A DNA stretch of 64,000 bases from Xylanibacter brevis ATCC 19188 (GTDB taxonomy: Bacteria; Bacteroidota; Bacteroidia; Bacteroidales; Bacteroidaceae). The stretch covers positions 186,001 to 250,000 of the forward strand of contig NZ_JHXM01000003.1 in the NCBI RefSeq assembly GCF_000621725.1. The letters run 5' to 3'. The notes below the pieces were generated by a model that was not told the origin of the DNA, searched no databases, and saw only the letters and a list, made by a program, of their open reading frames with translations. A program made the position numbers and the translations under genes. Position 1 is the stretch's first letter, and each line of letters starts with the position of its first letter. Below, one piece after another: positions 1 through 9,700 of the stretch.

Positions 1-1439
1 CCCCACCATTGTTTCTCGCTTGACACGAGCAGTTCCAGTTCGCCGCCGGGCAACTGCACAATCTGTGGTTCCCACACACGACCACGCAGCACCGTGATGG
101 GGTCGCCCCAGGTTTCGCCGCCGTCTTTTGAGATCATGACCAGCACCTGACAGTTGTCGTTGGTCTCGGGATTGGCATTCGATGACCACGTCATCAGGAT
201 CCAGCCGTTCTGCAGCTTCACCATGTCGGCATTCGTGAAGCGAAACCAACCGTGAGACAGCCATGTCTTGGTCTTGTCGAGAATCTTCTCGGGGGCAGTC
301 CATGTCTTACCATTGTCGTAAGAGTGATGGATATAGATGTCGTGCCAGTGGTCCACGCTGCCAGTACCATCGCCACCATGATAGGTCAGGATGAGCGTGT
401 CTTTGCTGACGCGCAGCATGCGGGGATACTCGGCCTGAATGTCTGAGGGGTTCAGCTGGATAGCCGTCTTACGGTCGTTCCACGAAATGCGGTGGGCGGC
501 TGGCTTGACCGTCTGGTCAACCTCGTAGGTGCTATAGTCGGTCAGGGTGCGAACTGTCTTCTCAATGACCTGCTCGTCGCCATCCACATCGGCAGTGACA
601 CGCAAGTAATAGGTGGTGCCAGGCTGCAAATTTCTCAAGAGAATTGACTTATACTTATGCGCATCTGCATTGGCCGTTAATATAGTAGCCGTCTTCATAT
701 CGTTTTTATCCGTGCCGTACTCAAACTTCATCGTCGGCTTGGCACCCACATAACCAGAGAGCATGAAAGTTGGCTGAAGCATGTTCTTCATGATGACCCA
801 ATCCTCACTGTTCCACTCCAGTCCTGGGAGTGTCGTCACCAGCTTGCCTGGACCATAAACGAACGAGCCGTCCGCGGTCTTGATATAAAAACGGATGCTA
901 TAAGTTTTGTTGGGCAACAAGCCTGGACAAGTAGCCTCAAACGATTCACCAGGCAACTGTGTGCCTACAGCCACGTGCTGCATGCTGCGATAGTTGCGGT
1001 TCACACCACTATAATTATAGCAGAAGCCATATTCGGCTACGGCCGATGGATCGATTGTCAGGTTGTTCACCTCAAAGGTTGCCTCATGACTCAATTTCTG
1101 TGTAAGGCTCACACTGAAGGTGAACACCTTGATGATGTGGGTCTCGGTAAGCGGTTCGCAAGCCTCATCGCCACTGACCACCACACGCAGATAGGTGTCG
1201 GCCGAAGGTGTCACCACGTACTCACGACTGGTAGCGCCACTGATGTTGGTCCACGTCTTTCCCTGATCGGCAGACTGCTGCCACTGGATGGTGCCATAGT
1301 TGTCGGTGTTCCATGCCAGACTAAGTGTAGTCTTCACGCCACTACGTGCATAACTGGTGATGGTGCGCTGAGCCTGAATGCCCATGCTTACGAGCAGGGC
1401 AAGAAGAGATATGAGGAGGGATTTATTTGTCTTCATCAT
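1..1439 (-). CDS. Secreted Asp-box (sialidase-fold) protein, 3' truncated by window edge
   Basis: The frame is open from an ATG at 1439 to the left edge, so about 479 N-terminal residues are visible and the C-terminus is missing. It opens with a signal peptide (MMKTNKSLLISLLALLVSMG, then IQAQ). An Ig-like segment follows, then a fibronectin-like region (around LQPGTTYYLRV), then a propeller start. Two Asp-box motifs of the form SxDxGxTW are visible near the truncated end: SYDNGKTW and SKDGGETW. A SADQGKTW lies in the N-terminal Ig-like part. Asp boxes are typical of sialidases (GH33) and related six-bladed propellers, but catalytic residues cannot be checked here, so the substrate is unknown. 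It is the last visible gene of the susC-led operon, 3 nt after the preceding stop, and probably acts outside the cell on the same glycan. Confidence 0.75.
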   Translation of the reverse strand, partial: MMKTNKSLLISLLALLVSMGIQAQRTITSYARSGVKTTLSLAWNTDNYGTIQWQQSADQGKTWTNISGATSREYVVTPSADTYLRVVVSGDEACEPLTETHIIKVFTFSVSLTQKLSHEATFEVNNLTIDPSAVAEYGFCYNYSGVNRNYRSMQHVAVGTQLPGESFEATCPGLLPNKTYSIRFYIKTADGSFVYGPGKLVTTLPGLEWNSEDWVIMKNMLQPTFMLSGYVGAKPTMKFEYGTDKNDMKTATILTANADAHKYKSILLRNLQPGTTYYLRVTADVDGDEQVIEKTVRTLTDYSTYEVDQTVKPAAHRISWNDRKTAIQLNPSDIQAEYPRMLRVSKDTLILTYHGGDGTGSVDHWHDIYIHHSYDNGKTWTAPEKILDKTKTWLSHGWFRFTNADMVKLQNGWILMTWSSNANPETNDNCQVLVMISKDGGETWGDPITVLRGRVWEPQIVQLPGGELELLVSSEKQWW

Positions 1440-1442
1440 GAG

Positions 1443-1970
1443 TTACTTTTTAACAGTGATTTTCTGGACAGACTCGGTGCCATCGGCATAGATACGACAA
1501 AGCACATAAGTGCCATTCTGGAGTCCATCGGTATATGTTGTGATTGAACGAGTATTCTTAACCAGACGGCCCTTCAAGTCGAAGAGCTTGATTTGTTGTA
1601 CATCCTGAATATCGGTGGCAGCTATGCCTGCTGGGTCGGTAGCAGTGAACATCACGCTGACCTGACAGCCATGACCATCGGTCACCTTTAGATAATAGTT
1701 ACCCCAATGATTAATCTCGTAAGTCTTCTGGTTGCCCACCTGCTGTCCGGCAGCATTGGTCCAGAGATAAGTGTAGGAGCCGTCGCCACCTTCCACGCTG
1801 ACGTCGCTACCCACGGTGATGGCACCTTGCGAGACATCTACAGTGACCGTCTCGGCAACGGCTTTCAGCGGTGGATATTGATCTACTTTTACGGGGATGA
1901 CAGTCTGTGCCGCTGCTGAAGCTGCGCCCAGCACCATCATCATCATGACTGACAGCAATAGTTTCTTCAT
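1443..1970 (-). CDS. Small secreted protein with Ig/PKD-like domain and T9SS-type C-terminal tail
   Basis: This 175-residue protein has a clear signal peptide (MKKLLLSVMMMMVLGAASAA, cut near AAAQ). One Ig/SprB-like domain spans about 45-110 (GGDGSYTYLWTN, YYLKVTDGHGC). The C-terminal 50 residues look like a type A T9SS sorting domain (LFDLKGRLVKN, then LQNGTYVLCRIY, ending in KITVKK). It is probably exported through the type IX system and displayed on the surface or released. It sits between the FG-GAP gene and the Asp-box gene in the susC operon, after a hairpin at 2002-2038. Its function is unknown; a binding or adaptor role for the operon's extracellular enzymes is only an inference from context. 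Confidence 0.7.
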   Translation of the reverse strand: MKKLLLSVMMMMVLGAASAAAQTVIPVKVDQYPPLKAVAETVTVDVSQGAITVGSDVSVEGGDGSYTYLWTNAAGQQVGNQKTYEINHWGNYYLKVTDGHGCQVSVMFTATDPAGIAATDIQDVQQIKLFDLKGRLVKNTRSITTYTDGLQNGTYVLCRIYADGTESVQKITVKK

Positions 1971-2001
1971 ATTAGTTCGGTTTATATTGTTTTGTAGAAA
2001 A

Positions 2002-2038
2002 AGAGTTAAAGTGGGAGACGCTCTCCCACCCTAACTCT
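2002..2038 (-). terminator. Hairpin with U-rich tail after the FG-GAP gene
   Basis: The inner stem is GTGGGAGA / TCTCCCAC with a 3 nt loop, extended by an outer AGAGTTA / TAACTCT stem. On the minus strand it is followed by TTTTT. It could end or attenuate transcription between the gene ending at 2052 and the gene starting at 1970, making the last two genes less expressed. Confidence 0.65.
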
Positions 2039-2051
2039 TATTTGAAAATAA

Positions 2052-3953
2052 TTACTTCATGACTTTGCGAACCTCGCCATTAGACATCTTCACGATGTTG
2101 AGACCCTTCTGGGCAGCAGCCACACGCTTACCGTCGATGGTAAAGATGTTGGCAACAGCTGCCTTCTGGTTCATATTGCTGATACCATCCGCCTGCTTGG
2201 CAACAGTGAATGTGCCAGTAGCAAAGGTAGAACCCTGCAGGTCGGCAGCAACGGTCTGAACACCCCATGTATATTCGCCAGCAGGGATATTGTTCAGGGT
2301 CAGCTTGGTGTTCATGAAGGCATTACCCTCGCGGAGCACCTTGCGCACACCGTCCTTGTCGCCGCCAATGAATGAGGTAGCACCATTGTAGATCTTACCG
2401 TTAGCGTCCTTGATGAAGTACTCATAGGTAACGTTCTTCTGAGCAGTAGCAGCAGGAGTCCATGACAGTGTTACAGTATTGTCGTTAACCTCTGCCTGGG
2501 GAGCTGTAGGAGCAGCAGGACGTGCAGCCTTTTCCCAAGGATTCTTGGTGAAGACAGCGGTACGTCCCATGGGGAATTCTGGATTTGGATTGGCCTCTGT
2601 TGCCTTAGTGAAGTAAGTAGCATCAGCATGATAACCCGTCATCATATAGTTCAAAGAACCCTCATTGCCATAGTCAAGGAATAGAACTGCTTGCTCAGAT
2701 GCGCCAGGAATACGCTGGTAAGAGGTGAAACCATTCTCGCCACCAGGAAGGAACCAGCCAGCTTGCGTGCATTCAGTATTGTCAGGCATCGGATCACACC
2801 AACCCATCCAAAACAGATCATAATAGCCATTACCGTTATAGTCGATTGCACGCATACCTACATTAGTAGAGCTCAAAATCTTTGTATTAGTTCGGCGCAA
2901 TGGCATCTGCATGTATTCACTATAGGATAGCTCATTACCATCAGTGGTCTGCTTAATCTTTCCATACATCATCATAGGAATGTAATCCCATTCATTATGG
3001 AATCCAAGACCTGACGCACTGGTAGGATCTTCACCAGTAACAAAAACATCAGGTGTACCATCATTATTGAAGTCTGCAACAAGAATATTACCATTACCGT
3101 AGTTATGTGTGATGTCTGTTAGCCCCATATCATAGAAAGACACGACATCTGCAGGATCTGTATCCACACCAAGATTCAAATAAGCAATAAAGGTACGATC
3201 AAAAGGTCGTCCTTGATTATCCACATTACCTTGAAGAAGGAAATCTGCATAACCATCATTATTCAAATCATAAGCTTTGATAGTGGAAAGAGCAAACTCA
3301 TAAATCATATCACCATTACCTATCAAATCCGTAGCACGTGCAGTAAAGGTTCCATCTCCATTATTAATAAGAACGCCACAATTGGGCTGACGGACACCAC
3401 CAACACCACTCCAACCGATAGTTACAATATCGGGCAGACCATCAAGATTAAAGTCAGCAACATCGACAGAACGAGGATACCATCCAATAACCTCACCATC
3501 GGTATTCTTTACGGCAAAATTAGGATCTGCAGTAAATTTACCATTTCCATCATTCAGATAGACAGAAAAGAAATCATAGCCTTCTCCTCCAATCGTAACA
3601 TCAATATTTCCGTCACCATTGAAATCTGCAGGAACTATCTGTCCACGCATACCAACAGGGCTGATAAATTCCTTTTTCTCATACGCACTTCCATTCCAAG
3701 AAATAATCCATGCTTGATTTTGCGTTTCTATCTCATTTTGGTCAGCATCAAGAACAATCATGCCTGGTGCTTCGCCACGTGTCCATCCGCCAACAATGAC
3801 TTCTTTCAAACCGTCATTATTGAGATCAATCTCACATCCACTGGCATAGTCAATACTGATGTCTTTGTCCACGCTGGCAACAGAAATCTGCTTTTGTGCA
3901 TTCACGCTCAGTGCCAAACCGGCAGCAGCCATTAATGTAAATAATTTCTTCAT
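2052..3953 (-). CDS. Secreted FG-GAP/VCBS repeat propeller protein with T9SS-type tail
   Basis: The protein has 633 residues and a signal peptide (MKKLFTLMAAAGLALSVNAQ). At least six calcium-loop motifs of FG-GAP/VCBS type are seen: DLNNDGLKEV, DFNGDGNIDV, DFNLDGLPDI, DLNNDGYADF, DFNNDGTPDV and DYNGNGYYDL. They imply a calcium-binding beta-propeller over about residues 25-450. A fibronectin-type domain follows (about 485-590, APTAPQAEVNDNTVTLSWTP). The C-terminal tail (IFTIDGKRVAAAQKGLNIVK) is a T9SS type A sorting signal. No catalytic motif was recognised. Its place in the susC/susD operon suggests a surface glycan-binding or scaffold role. The middle of the gene is more A+T-rich than its neighbours. 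Confidence 0.8.
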   Translation of the reverse strand: MKKLFTLMAAAGLALSVNAQKQISVASVDKDISIDYASGCEIDLNNDGLKEVIVGGWTRGEAPGMIVLDADQNEIETQNQAWIISWNGSAYEKKEFISPVGMRGQIVPADFNGDGNIDVTIGGEGYDFFSVYLNDGNGKFTADPNFAVKNTDGEVIGWYPRSVDVADFNLDGLPDIVTIGWSGVGGVRQPNCGVLINNGDGTFTARATDLIGNGDMIYEFALSTIKAYDLNNDGYADFLLQGNVDNQGRPFDRTFIAYLNLGVDTDPADVVSFYDMGLTDITHNYGNGNILVADFNNDGTPDVFVTGEDPTSASGLGFHNEWDYIPMMMYGKIKQTTDGNELSYSEYMQMPLRRTNTKILSSTNVGMRAIDYNGNGYYDLFWMGWCDPMPDNTECTQAGWFLPGGENGFTSYQRIPGASEQAVLFLDYGNEGSLNYMMTGYHADATYFTKATEANPNPEFPMGRTAVFTKNPWEKAARPAAPTAPQAEVNDNTVTLSWTPAATAQKNVTYEYFIKDANGKIYNGATSFIGGDKDGVRKVLREGNAFMNTKLTLNNIPAGEYTWGVQTVAADLQGSTFATGTFTVAKQADGISNMNQKAAVANIFTIDGKRVAAAQKGLNIVKMSNGEVRKVMK

Positions 3954-3985
3954 AATGTTTTGTTGTTTAAGTTAGTATTTGAGAT

Positions 3986-4016
3986 TGGGAGTGCAGACGC
4001 TCACGCCTGCGCTCCG
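3986..4016 (-). other. Intergenic hairpin
   Basis: The short gap between the GH43-like lipoprotein gene and the FG-GAP gene holds an imperfect stem, GGAGTGCAG / CTGCGCTCC, around a 10 nt loop. It has no clear U-tract, so it may be an RNA-processing or stability element rather than a terminator. Confidence 0.35.
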
Positions 4017-4035
4017 TCTCTCGTGATTATTATTG

Positions 4036-5118
4036 TTATTCGTAACGTGGGGAAGTCCATCCCTTTTGTGCTTTTACACTGCTTTTGAACCAGCCGTCAT
4101 CGCCTAATTCAATAGGAGTAATAAGCATTGGTTTGCGCGCAAATCCACTCTTCATCTGAGCAGTTCCCGCCTCTGTAGCATTATAAGCCACATAGACGTG
4201 AGTCTGATCTGAATTCATGAAAGCACGCATAGGATTCTCTGGATTAATCATAACATCACCACCTTCAATAAGCAATTCTCCATTGCTGGTTGTAGCGACA
4301 TCATTGCCACTCTTATCAAGATATGGCCCAGTGAAGCTACCAGCACGAGCATAACGGATTTCCGTATTAGCACCATTCTTCACTGTGAACATCAAATAAA
4401 GTTCGCTTGAGCTCTTTCTGAAGATTGCCACATCGTCCATATTAGCATTACCAATGAGCGTACGGGTTCCAGAAAGCGCTGCACTGGCAGCATCAGCCTT
4501 AGCTCCTTTCAAGGTAATCTTCTGAATATAGGTACCATTCTCAGTTGTGTAGCACAGGTAATAGTTTGTAGCAGCTACAATAAAGAATGGATTCTTAATT
4601 GTGGTTGCCCCTGCATCAGCAGCTGTCAGCAGCACGCCTTTATCTGTATATGGTCCCTGTCCAGAAGTTGAGAAAGCATAACCAATACCATCACCACCTT
4701 CCAACGTGTAGAACATCCAGAAACAAATCTTTATCGTCTTTGCATAGTCGATAGACAGTGAGTTCACACGACTGTCGTTCCACGATGGAATGGCTGTTTT
4801 CTCGAAAGCATCGTTGGCCACGGTCCAGTTCATCAAGTTGGTAGTGGTCAAGGTGGGACAATAGTTTGTGAGGCCCTTGGCCCACTGAGTGGTGCTTGAG
4901 ATGGCAACAAACGTGCTAGCACCCTTAACCACTGTTCCTGCCTCGACCGATGGTTCGATGACTGGGTTGTGGAAGCTGGTGTTGTCGGGGTTCTGACTAC
5001 CGTTCCAAATCACGGAGTCCACACCATCGCCTCCCATGTCGGTGCAACTGGTCATGCCGGCAGGAACAAGAGCGCCCATGCAGGCAACAGCAGCTATATA
5101 TTTAATGATATTCTTCAT
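4036..5118 (-). CDS. GH43-fold lipoprotein, apparently non-catalytic; candidate surface glycan-binding protein
   Basis: This 360-residue lipoprotein has a lipobox ending at C25 (AGMTSC), followed by TDMGGDG. The body reads like a GH43 five-bladed propeller: HNPVIEPSVEAGTVVKG near the start, GYAFSTSGQGPYTDKG in the middle, and RYARAGSFTGPYLDKSG later. Where GH43 enzymes carry the catalytic base in a DP motif, the aligned residues here are AG (about 60-61). The usual ID-P and E-G-P motifs read IKNPFF and MDDVAIF. The enzyme is therefore probably inactive. The gene lies directly after susD, the usual place for SusE/F-like surface glycan-binding proteins, so glycan capture is the likely role. This is inferred from motif alignment by eye. 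Confidence 0.65.
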   Translation of the reverse strand: MKNIIKYIAAVACMGALVPAGMTSCTDMGGDGVDSVIWNGSQNPDNTSFHNPVIEPSVEAGTVVKGASTFVAISSTTQWAKGLTNYCPTLTTTNLMNWTVANDAFEKTAIPSWNDSRVNSLSIDYAKTIKICFWMFYTLEGGDGIGYAFSTSGQGPYTDKGVLLTAADAGATTIKNPFFIVAATNYYLCYTTENGTYIQKITLKGAKADAASAALSGTRTLIGNANMDDVAIFRKSSSELYLMFTVKNGANTEIRYARAGSFTGPYLDKSGNDVATTSNGELLIEGGDVMINPENPMRAFMNSDQTHVYVAYNATEAGTAQMKSGFARKPMLITPIELGDDGWFKSSVKAQKGWTSPRYE

Positions 5119-5151
5119 AATTGTTCACTCTTAATAATTAATTCATAATTC

Positions 5152-6765
5152 TTAATAGCCAGGATTCTGTTTCAATCCCTCCCAGTTGTTGATCTCATGG
5201 TTGGGGATGCACCACAGGTGACTGATACCCAATCGGTAGGTCTGGAAGTCGGCATCGCGCTCGGCGAGCTTGTTAATCTTCTCCTGATCGTGGATGTCGC
5301 CCCAGCGGTCCAGGTCGAACCAGCGTGTGCACTCACCGCAGAGCTCTACCAAGCGCTCATGCTTGATTTGCTCGAGCAGTGTGTCGTAGGTGGTGTAGTC
5401 ACTAGCTGAAAGGTCCTTCATATTGACACGACGGCGCACCTTATTAATATATTCTACGGCCAGGGCACGATCGCCATCCAGTTCGTTGAGCACCTCGGCA
5501 TACATCAGATAAACGTCGGCCAAGCGAAGAATACGGATATTAACACCTGTCACATAGCCTTCACCCTGAGCGCTAGGATCGTTCTCCACACTGGTATATT
5601 TCTTCCAGTAGCATGACTTTGCGAAAGGCTCTACGCTGTTCCACTCGTCCCAGGTCTTACCATAGTAGATGGCGGTCACGGTCTGAGGTTCATTGACATC
5701 CTTATAGAACAAGGTATGGAACTTACGCATATCGATGTTGCCATCCTTATCGCGCTCCTTGTCGAACTCGTCGAGCAGCCATGAGCGTGCAGAACCGTCG
5801 TCCCAAGAGAGGCCCGATGATGCACCGGCATAGAGGCCCAGGAACTTCGGACGCTGGTTGCCCACTTCCTTACCATTGACGGTACCCTCCTTAAAGTTAA
5901 TCTCGAAGAGTGACTCCTTGTTATTCTCGTTGGCCTCGGTGAAGTTATCCATCCAGTTGGGCACCAGATCATAGATACCCAGTTCAAAGATGTCCTCGAT
6001 ATTCTTCTTGGCAGCCTGCCAGTAGGCCTTGGCAGCAGCGGGATCCTGGTTGGCAGCATCCCAAGGACGGTGGCACTTCATGCCAGCCAACTGCATGTTC
6101 ATACGTGCCATCATGCCCAGTGCGCCACCCTTGGTGGCACGACCGGCCTCGGCAGCGGGCCAAGTGGTGGGCAGCAACTCGGCAGCCTTGGTGAAGTCGT
6201 CAAGAGCTTGTTTATAGAGCTCTTCCTGTGTGCCGATAGGACCATTGCCCACAGAGCTGGTCTGGATAGGACCACTGCCATAGATACCAGCGATAGACCA
6301 GAAGGCAACGGCACGGATGAAGTAACCCTGACCCAGAATCTTGTCGGCCTCGGACTTCTCGAAGAGGTTGTAACCGTGGTCGTTCATATTGTCGATGACC
6401 TGGTTCACATAGTACAAGCTGTTGTACATAGCCTGCCAGGGCAGGTTCAATCCCTCGTTGCTGTCGTAGTTGTATGAAGACATCACGAAGTTGGCATCGC
6501 CGATGAACTCAGGGTTAGGACTGTTGCTCCAGCCCTCGTCGCCGCGCAGCACGGTGAGCACCTGGAACCAACGGCTGAAGTAGCCGGGACGGCGCCATGT
6601 AGAATAGGCAGCGGTGAGTCCTTCGTTAAACTGTTCGCTGGTCTGCCAGAAGGTGTCGGCAGTCTCCAGGTTAGGATCGCTCAGTGAGAGCCAGTCGTCG
6701 CTGCAAGCAGTCATTCCAGTGAGCAGCGATGCCGCAATCATTGTATTTGCTATAATCTTTTTCAT
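5152..6765 (-). CDS. SusD/RagB-family outer-membrane nutrient-binding lipoprotein
   Basis: The protein has 537 residues and a lipobox ending at C21 (GMTAC), followed by SDDWLSLSDPN, a typical SusD mature N-terminus with acidic surface-export residues. The N-terminal TPR-like helices (FNEGLTAAYSTWRRP) and the family C-terminal part (RLADVYLMYAEVLNELDG, KHERLVELCGECTRWFDLDR) are present. The end HLWCIPNHEINN with NPGY is also typical. It should sit as a lid on the SusC barrel and bind the oligosaccharide at the cell surface. It is 21 nt downstream of susC. Confidence 0.95.
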   Translation of the reverse strand: MKKIIANTMIAASLLTGMTACSDDWLSLSDPNLETADTFWQTSEQFNEGLTAAYSTWRRPGYFSRWFQVLTVLRGDEGWSNSPNPEFIGDANFVMSSYNYDSNEGLNLPWQAMYNSLYYVNQVIDNMNDHGYNLFEKSEADKILGQGYFIRAVAFWSIAGIYGSGPIQTSSVGNGPIGTQEELYKQALDDFTKAAELLPTTWPAAEAGRATKGGALGMMARMNMQLAGMKCHRPWDAANQDPAAAKAYWQAAKKNIEDIFELGIYDLVPNWMDNFTEANENNKESLFEINFKEGTVNGKEVGNQRPKFLGLYAGASSGLSWDDGSARSWLLDEFDKERDKDGNIDMRKFHTLFYKDVNEPQTVTAIYYGKTWDEWNSVEPFAKSCYWKKYTSVENDPSAQGEGYVTGVNIRILRLADVYLMYAEVLNELDGDRALAVEYINKVRRRVNMKDLSASDYTTYDTLLEQIKHERLVELCGECTRWFDLDRWGDIHDQEKINKLAERDADFQTYRLGISHLWCIPNHEINNWEGLKQNPGY

Positions 6766-6786
6766 GTTATTGCTCCTTTCTTATTA

Positions 6787-9700
6787 TTAGAATGTAACTT
6801 GCAAGCCGAAGTTCACCTGTCGGCTAGAAGGATACTGTCCGTTGTCAATGCCCTGAGAATAGACATTATTACAAATGATGTCAGGATCGTAACCCTTGTA
6901 CTTGGTAATGGTCAGCAGGTTGGTGCCACTGATATAGGCACGCACCTTGCGGATATAAGCTTTCTGCGTGAGCGAAGCAGGCAGGGTGTAGCCCAGCTGC
7001 AGGTTCTTCAGGCGGAAATAAGAGCCATTCTCAAGGAAGCGGTCGCAATAACCGATATTGTTAGATGTGGTACCTGCCAGCATGCGGGGATACTCCGTAG
7101 AAGGATTGTCCCAAGTCCAGGGTGCAGCATCGGCAGGAATATTATCGACGTTGAAGTTGAGCAGGTTCTTGCGCAGCTCGTTGTAGATCTTGTTGCCAAA
7201 CTTACCTGCCCAGAACATGTTGAAGTCGAAGTTCTTGTAGGCCAGGCTGACATTCAGACCCAGCTCGAACTTAGGCAGTGGGCTGCCGCTCCATGTGCGG
7301 TCGTTGGTATCGATGACACCATCGCCGTTGACATCCACGTAGCGCACGTCACCAGGCTTAGCATCGGGCTGAATCACCTTGATGGTTCCGTCGGCCAGTG
7401 TGGTGGTGTGGTCGTAAACCTCGTCCATTGACTGGAAGATGCCTGCGAAAGGAATCAGATAGAAGTCGCTGATAGAGCGGCCCACCTCTGTACGGGTGTA
7501 AGCATCCATCACGTAAGACTCACCCATGCGGAGCACCTCGTTGCGTACGGTCGATACGTTGGCGCTGACGCTATAGTCTAGCTCACCGGCCTTGTCGCGC
7601 CAACCTAAGGTCAGCTCGATACCAGAGTTACGCATCTCGCCGAAGTTGGTCCAGATAGAACCTACGCCAGTGGCCCACGACTGTGGCTTGTTCAGAAGCA
7701 GGTCGGTAGATTTAGCGGTGAACCACTCGAAGGTACCGAAGAGGCGGTTGTTGAACATATTGAAGTCAAGACCGATGTTGGTAGTGGTCTTCGTCTCCCA
7801 ACCCAGGTTCACGTTGACCATGGCACTCTGGGTGGCACCGTTCAGCACGGTCTCGTTCTTTGAAGGACCGAAGATGGCGTAGAAGCCCTCGTAAGGACCG
7901 CTATGGTCGATGCTGGGAATATAGGCATAGTTGCCCAGCGACTGCATGTCGCCCACCTTACCCCAGCTGGCACGCACTTTCAGGTTGTTGATGGTCTGCT
8001 TCAGTGGTTCGAAGAATTTCTCTTCAGAAACACGCCATCCGAACGAGAATGAGGGGAAGTAACCACGACGGTTGTTAGGACCGAACTTAGAGCTACCGTC
8101 CGAACGGAAGTTGAACTGAGCCAGATATTTGCCATCGTAGTTATAGTCAATACGACCGAGGTAAGACAACTGACGGCGCTGCTGCTCAGAGCCCGACATG
8201 CTGTGCTGTTCGCCAGCCAGGTCGATCTCAACGAGTCCGGGCACCTTCTGGTCGTAGCCGACGGCCTCGAGCCAGTGCCAGTTCACATCCTCTGCGGTGT
8301 GACCTGCCAAGACGGTGAGGTTGTGCTTGCCAAAGGTGTTCTGGTAGGTCAGCGTGTTCTCCAGAATGGTAGTGATACGCTGGTCGCGGTTGTCGTAGAG
8401 GGCATTGGTGAAATGCGTTTCAACCGAGTTCAGGCGCAGCGTATAGCCGTAGTCGAAGTTCTTATGGCGACCGAACCATGCATCGATACCAAAGTTAATC
8501 TTATAGGTAAAGTGCTTGAAGAGGCTCAGCTCGGCATAGACGTTACCCAGCGCACGGTTGTTGATGCTCAGGTCCTGATAGCGTTCCTGCTCGCCCACGG
8601 GGTTCGAGGTGTAGGTCAGGAAGTTGGTGCCACCATAACCGTAGCCGCCACGACCAGAACCCTCGTTCGGGTCGCGAACGGGAATCACTGAAGGCATCGA
8701 CAGGGCATTCCAGAAGCCGCCGCCGGTGGTCTCGTGGTGAATGGTGTGCTGGAAGGTCAGGTTCTCGCCAATCTTCAGGATGCCATAGGTGGCATCGCTG
8801 TTGATACGAGCGGTGAAACGACGATAGTCAGGTCCGTCAATCACACCTGTCTGATCCATATAACCACCACCGATGGCCATGTTGACATTGTCAGAACCCT
8901 GACGGTACATCACGTTATAGTCCTGTGTGAAACCTGTCTGGAACTTAGCCTTCTGCCAGTCGGTAGAGGGGATATACTTTCCAACCATGTCCTCGGCATA
9001 GTAATGGGCGGGCCACTGCTCACCGGCGTTGATATACGCCTGTTCATTATATTTCATGAAGTCGGTGGCCGACATCATGTCTATCTTCTTCGGCATGTCT
9101 GAAACACTCCAGGTAGCGGTCACATCGAGTGAGGGCTCGCCCTTCTTACCGCGCTTGGTGGTGATTAAAATCACACCATTGGCACCGCGAGCACCATAAA
9201 TGGCAGCCGCCGAAGCATCCTTCAGCACCTGCATGGTTTCAATTTCGTTGGGGTTGAGGTGGTTGGCATCGTTGGCAATCATACCGTCGATGACGTAAAG
9301 AGGACCAACGGTGTTGAACGAGCCGACGCCACGAATCTGCACCTTACTCATCACACCAGGCTGACTGGTGGTAGAGACAGAGATACCTGGCACCTGGCCT
9401 TGCAGCATCTCGTAGATATTGGTGGCAGCAGTCTTGGCGGCCTCTTTCATATCGACCACGCCTACGGCACCGGTCAAATCGGCCTTTTTCTGCGTTCCGT
9501 AACCAATCACCACGACATCGTTCAGGGTTTGAACATCGGGCGACAAGGCCACATCGATGGTTGATTTATTGCCCACGGGCACCGTCTTCAACAGATAGCC
9601 AATGTAGCTAAACTGCAGACGTTCGTTCTTGCCGGCCTGGATAGAGTAGTTACCATCGAAATCGGTCACTGCCATTCCCTTGCCGTCAATCGACTTGACG

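Noticed and set aside
3213..3935. Plus-strand open frame of 240 codons, rich in Ile, Asn and Thr
   Set aside because: It is the antisense shadow of the FG-GAP repeats; its composition follows from the calcium-loop codons on the other strand.
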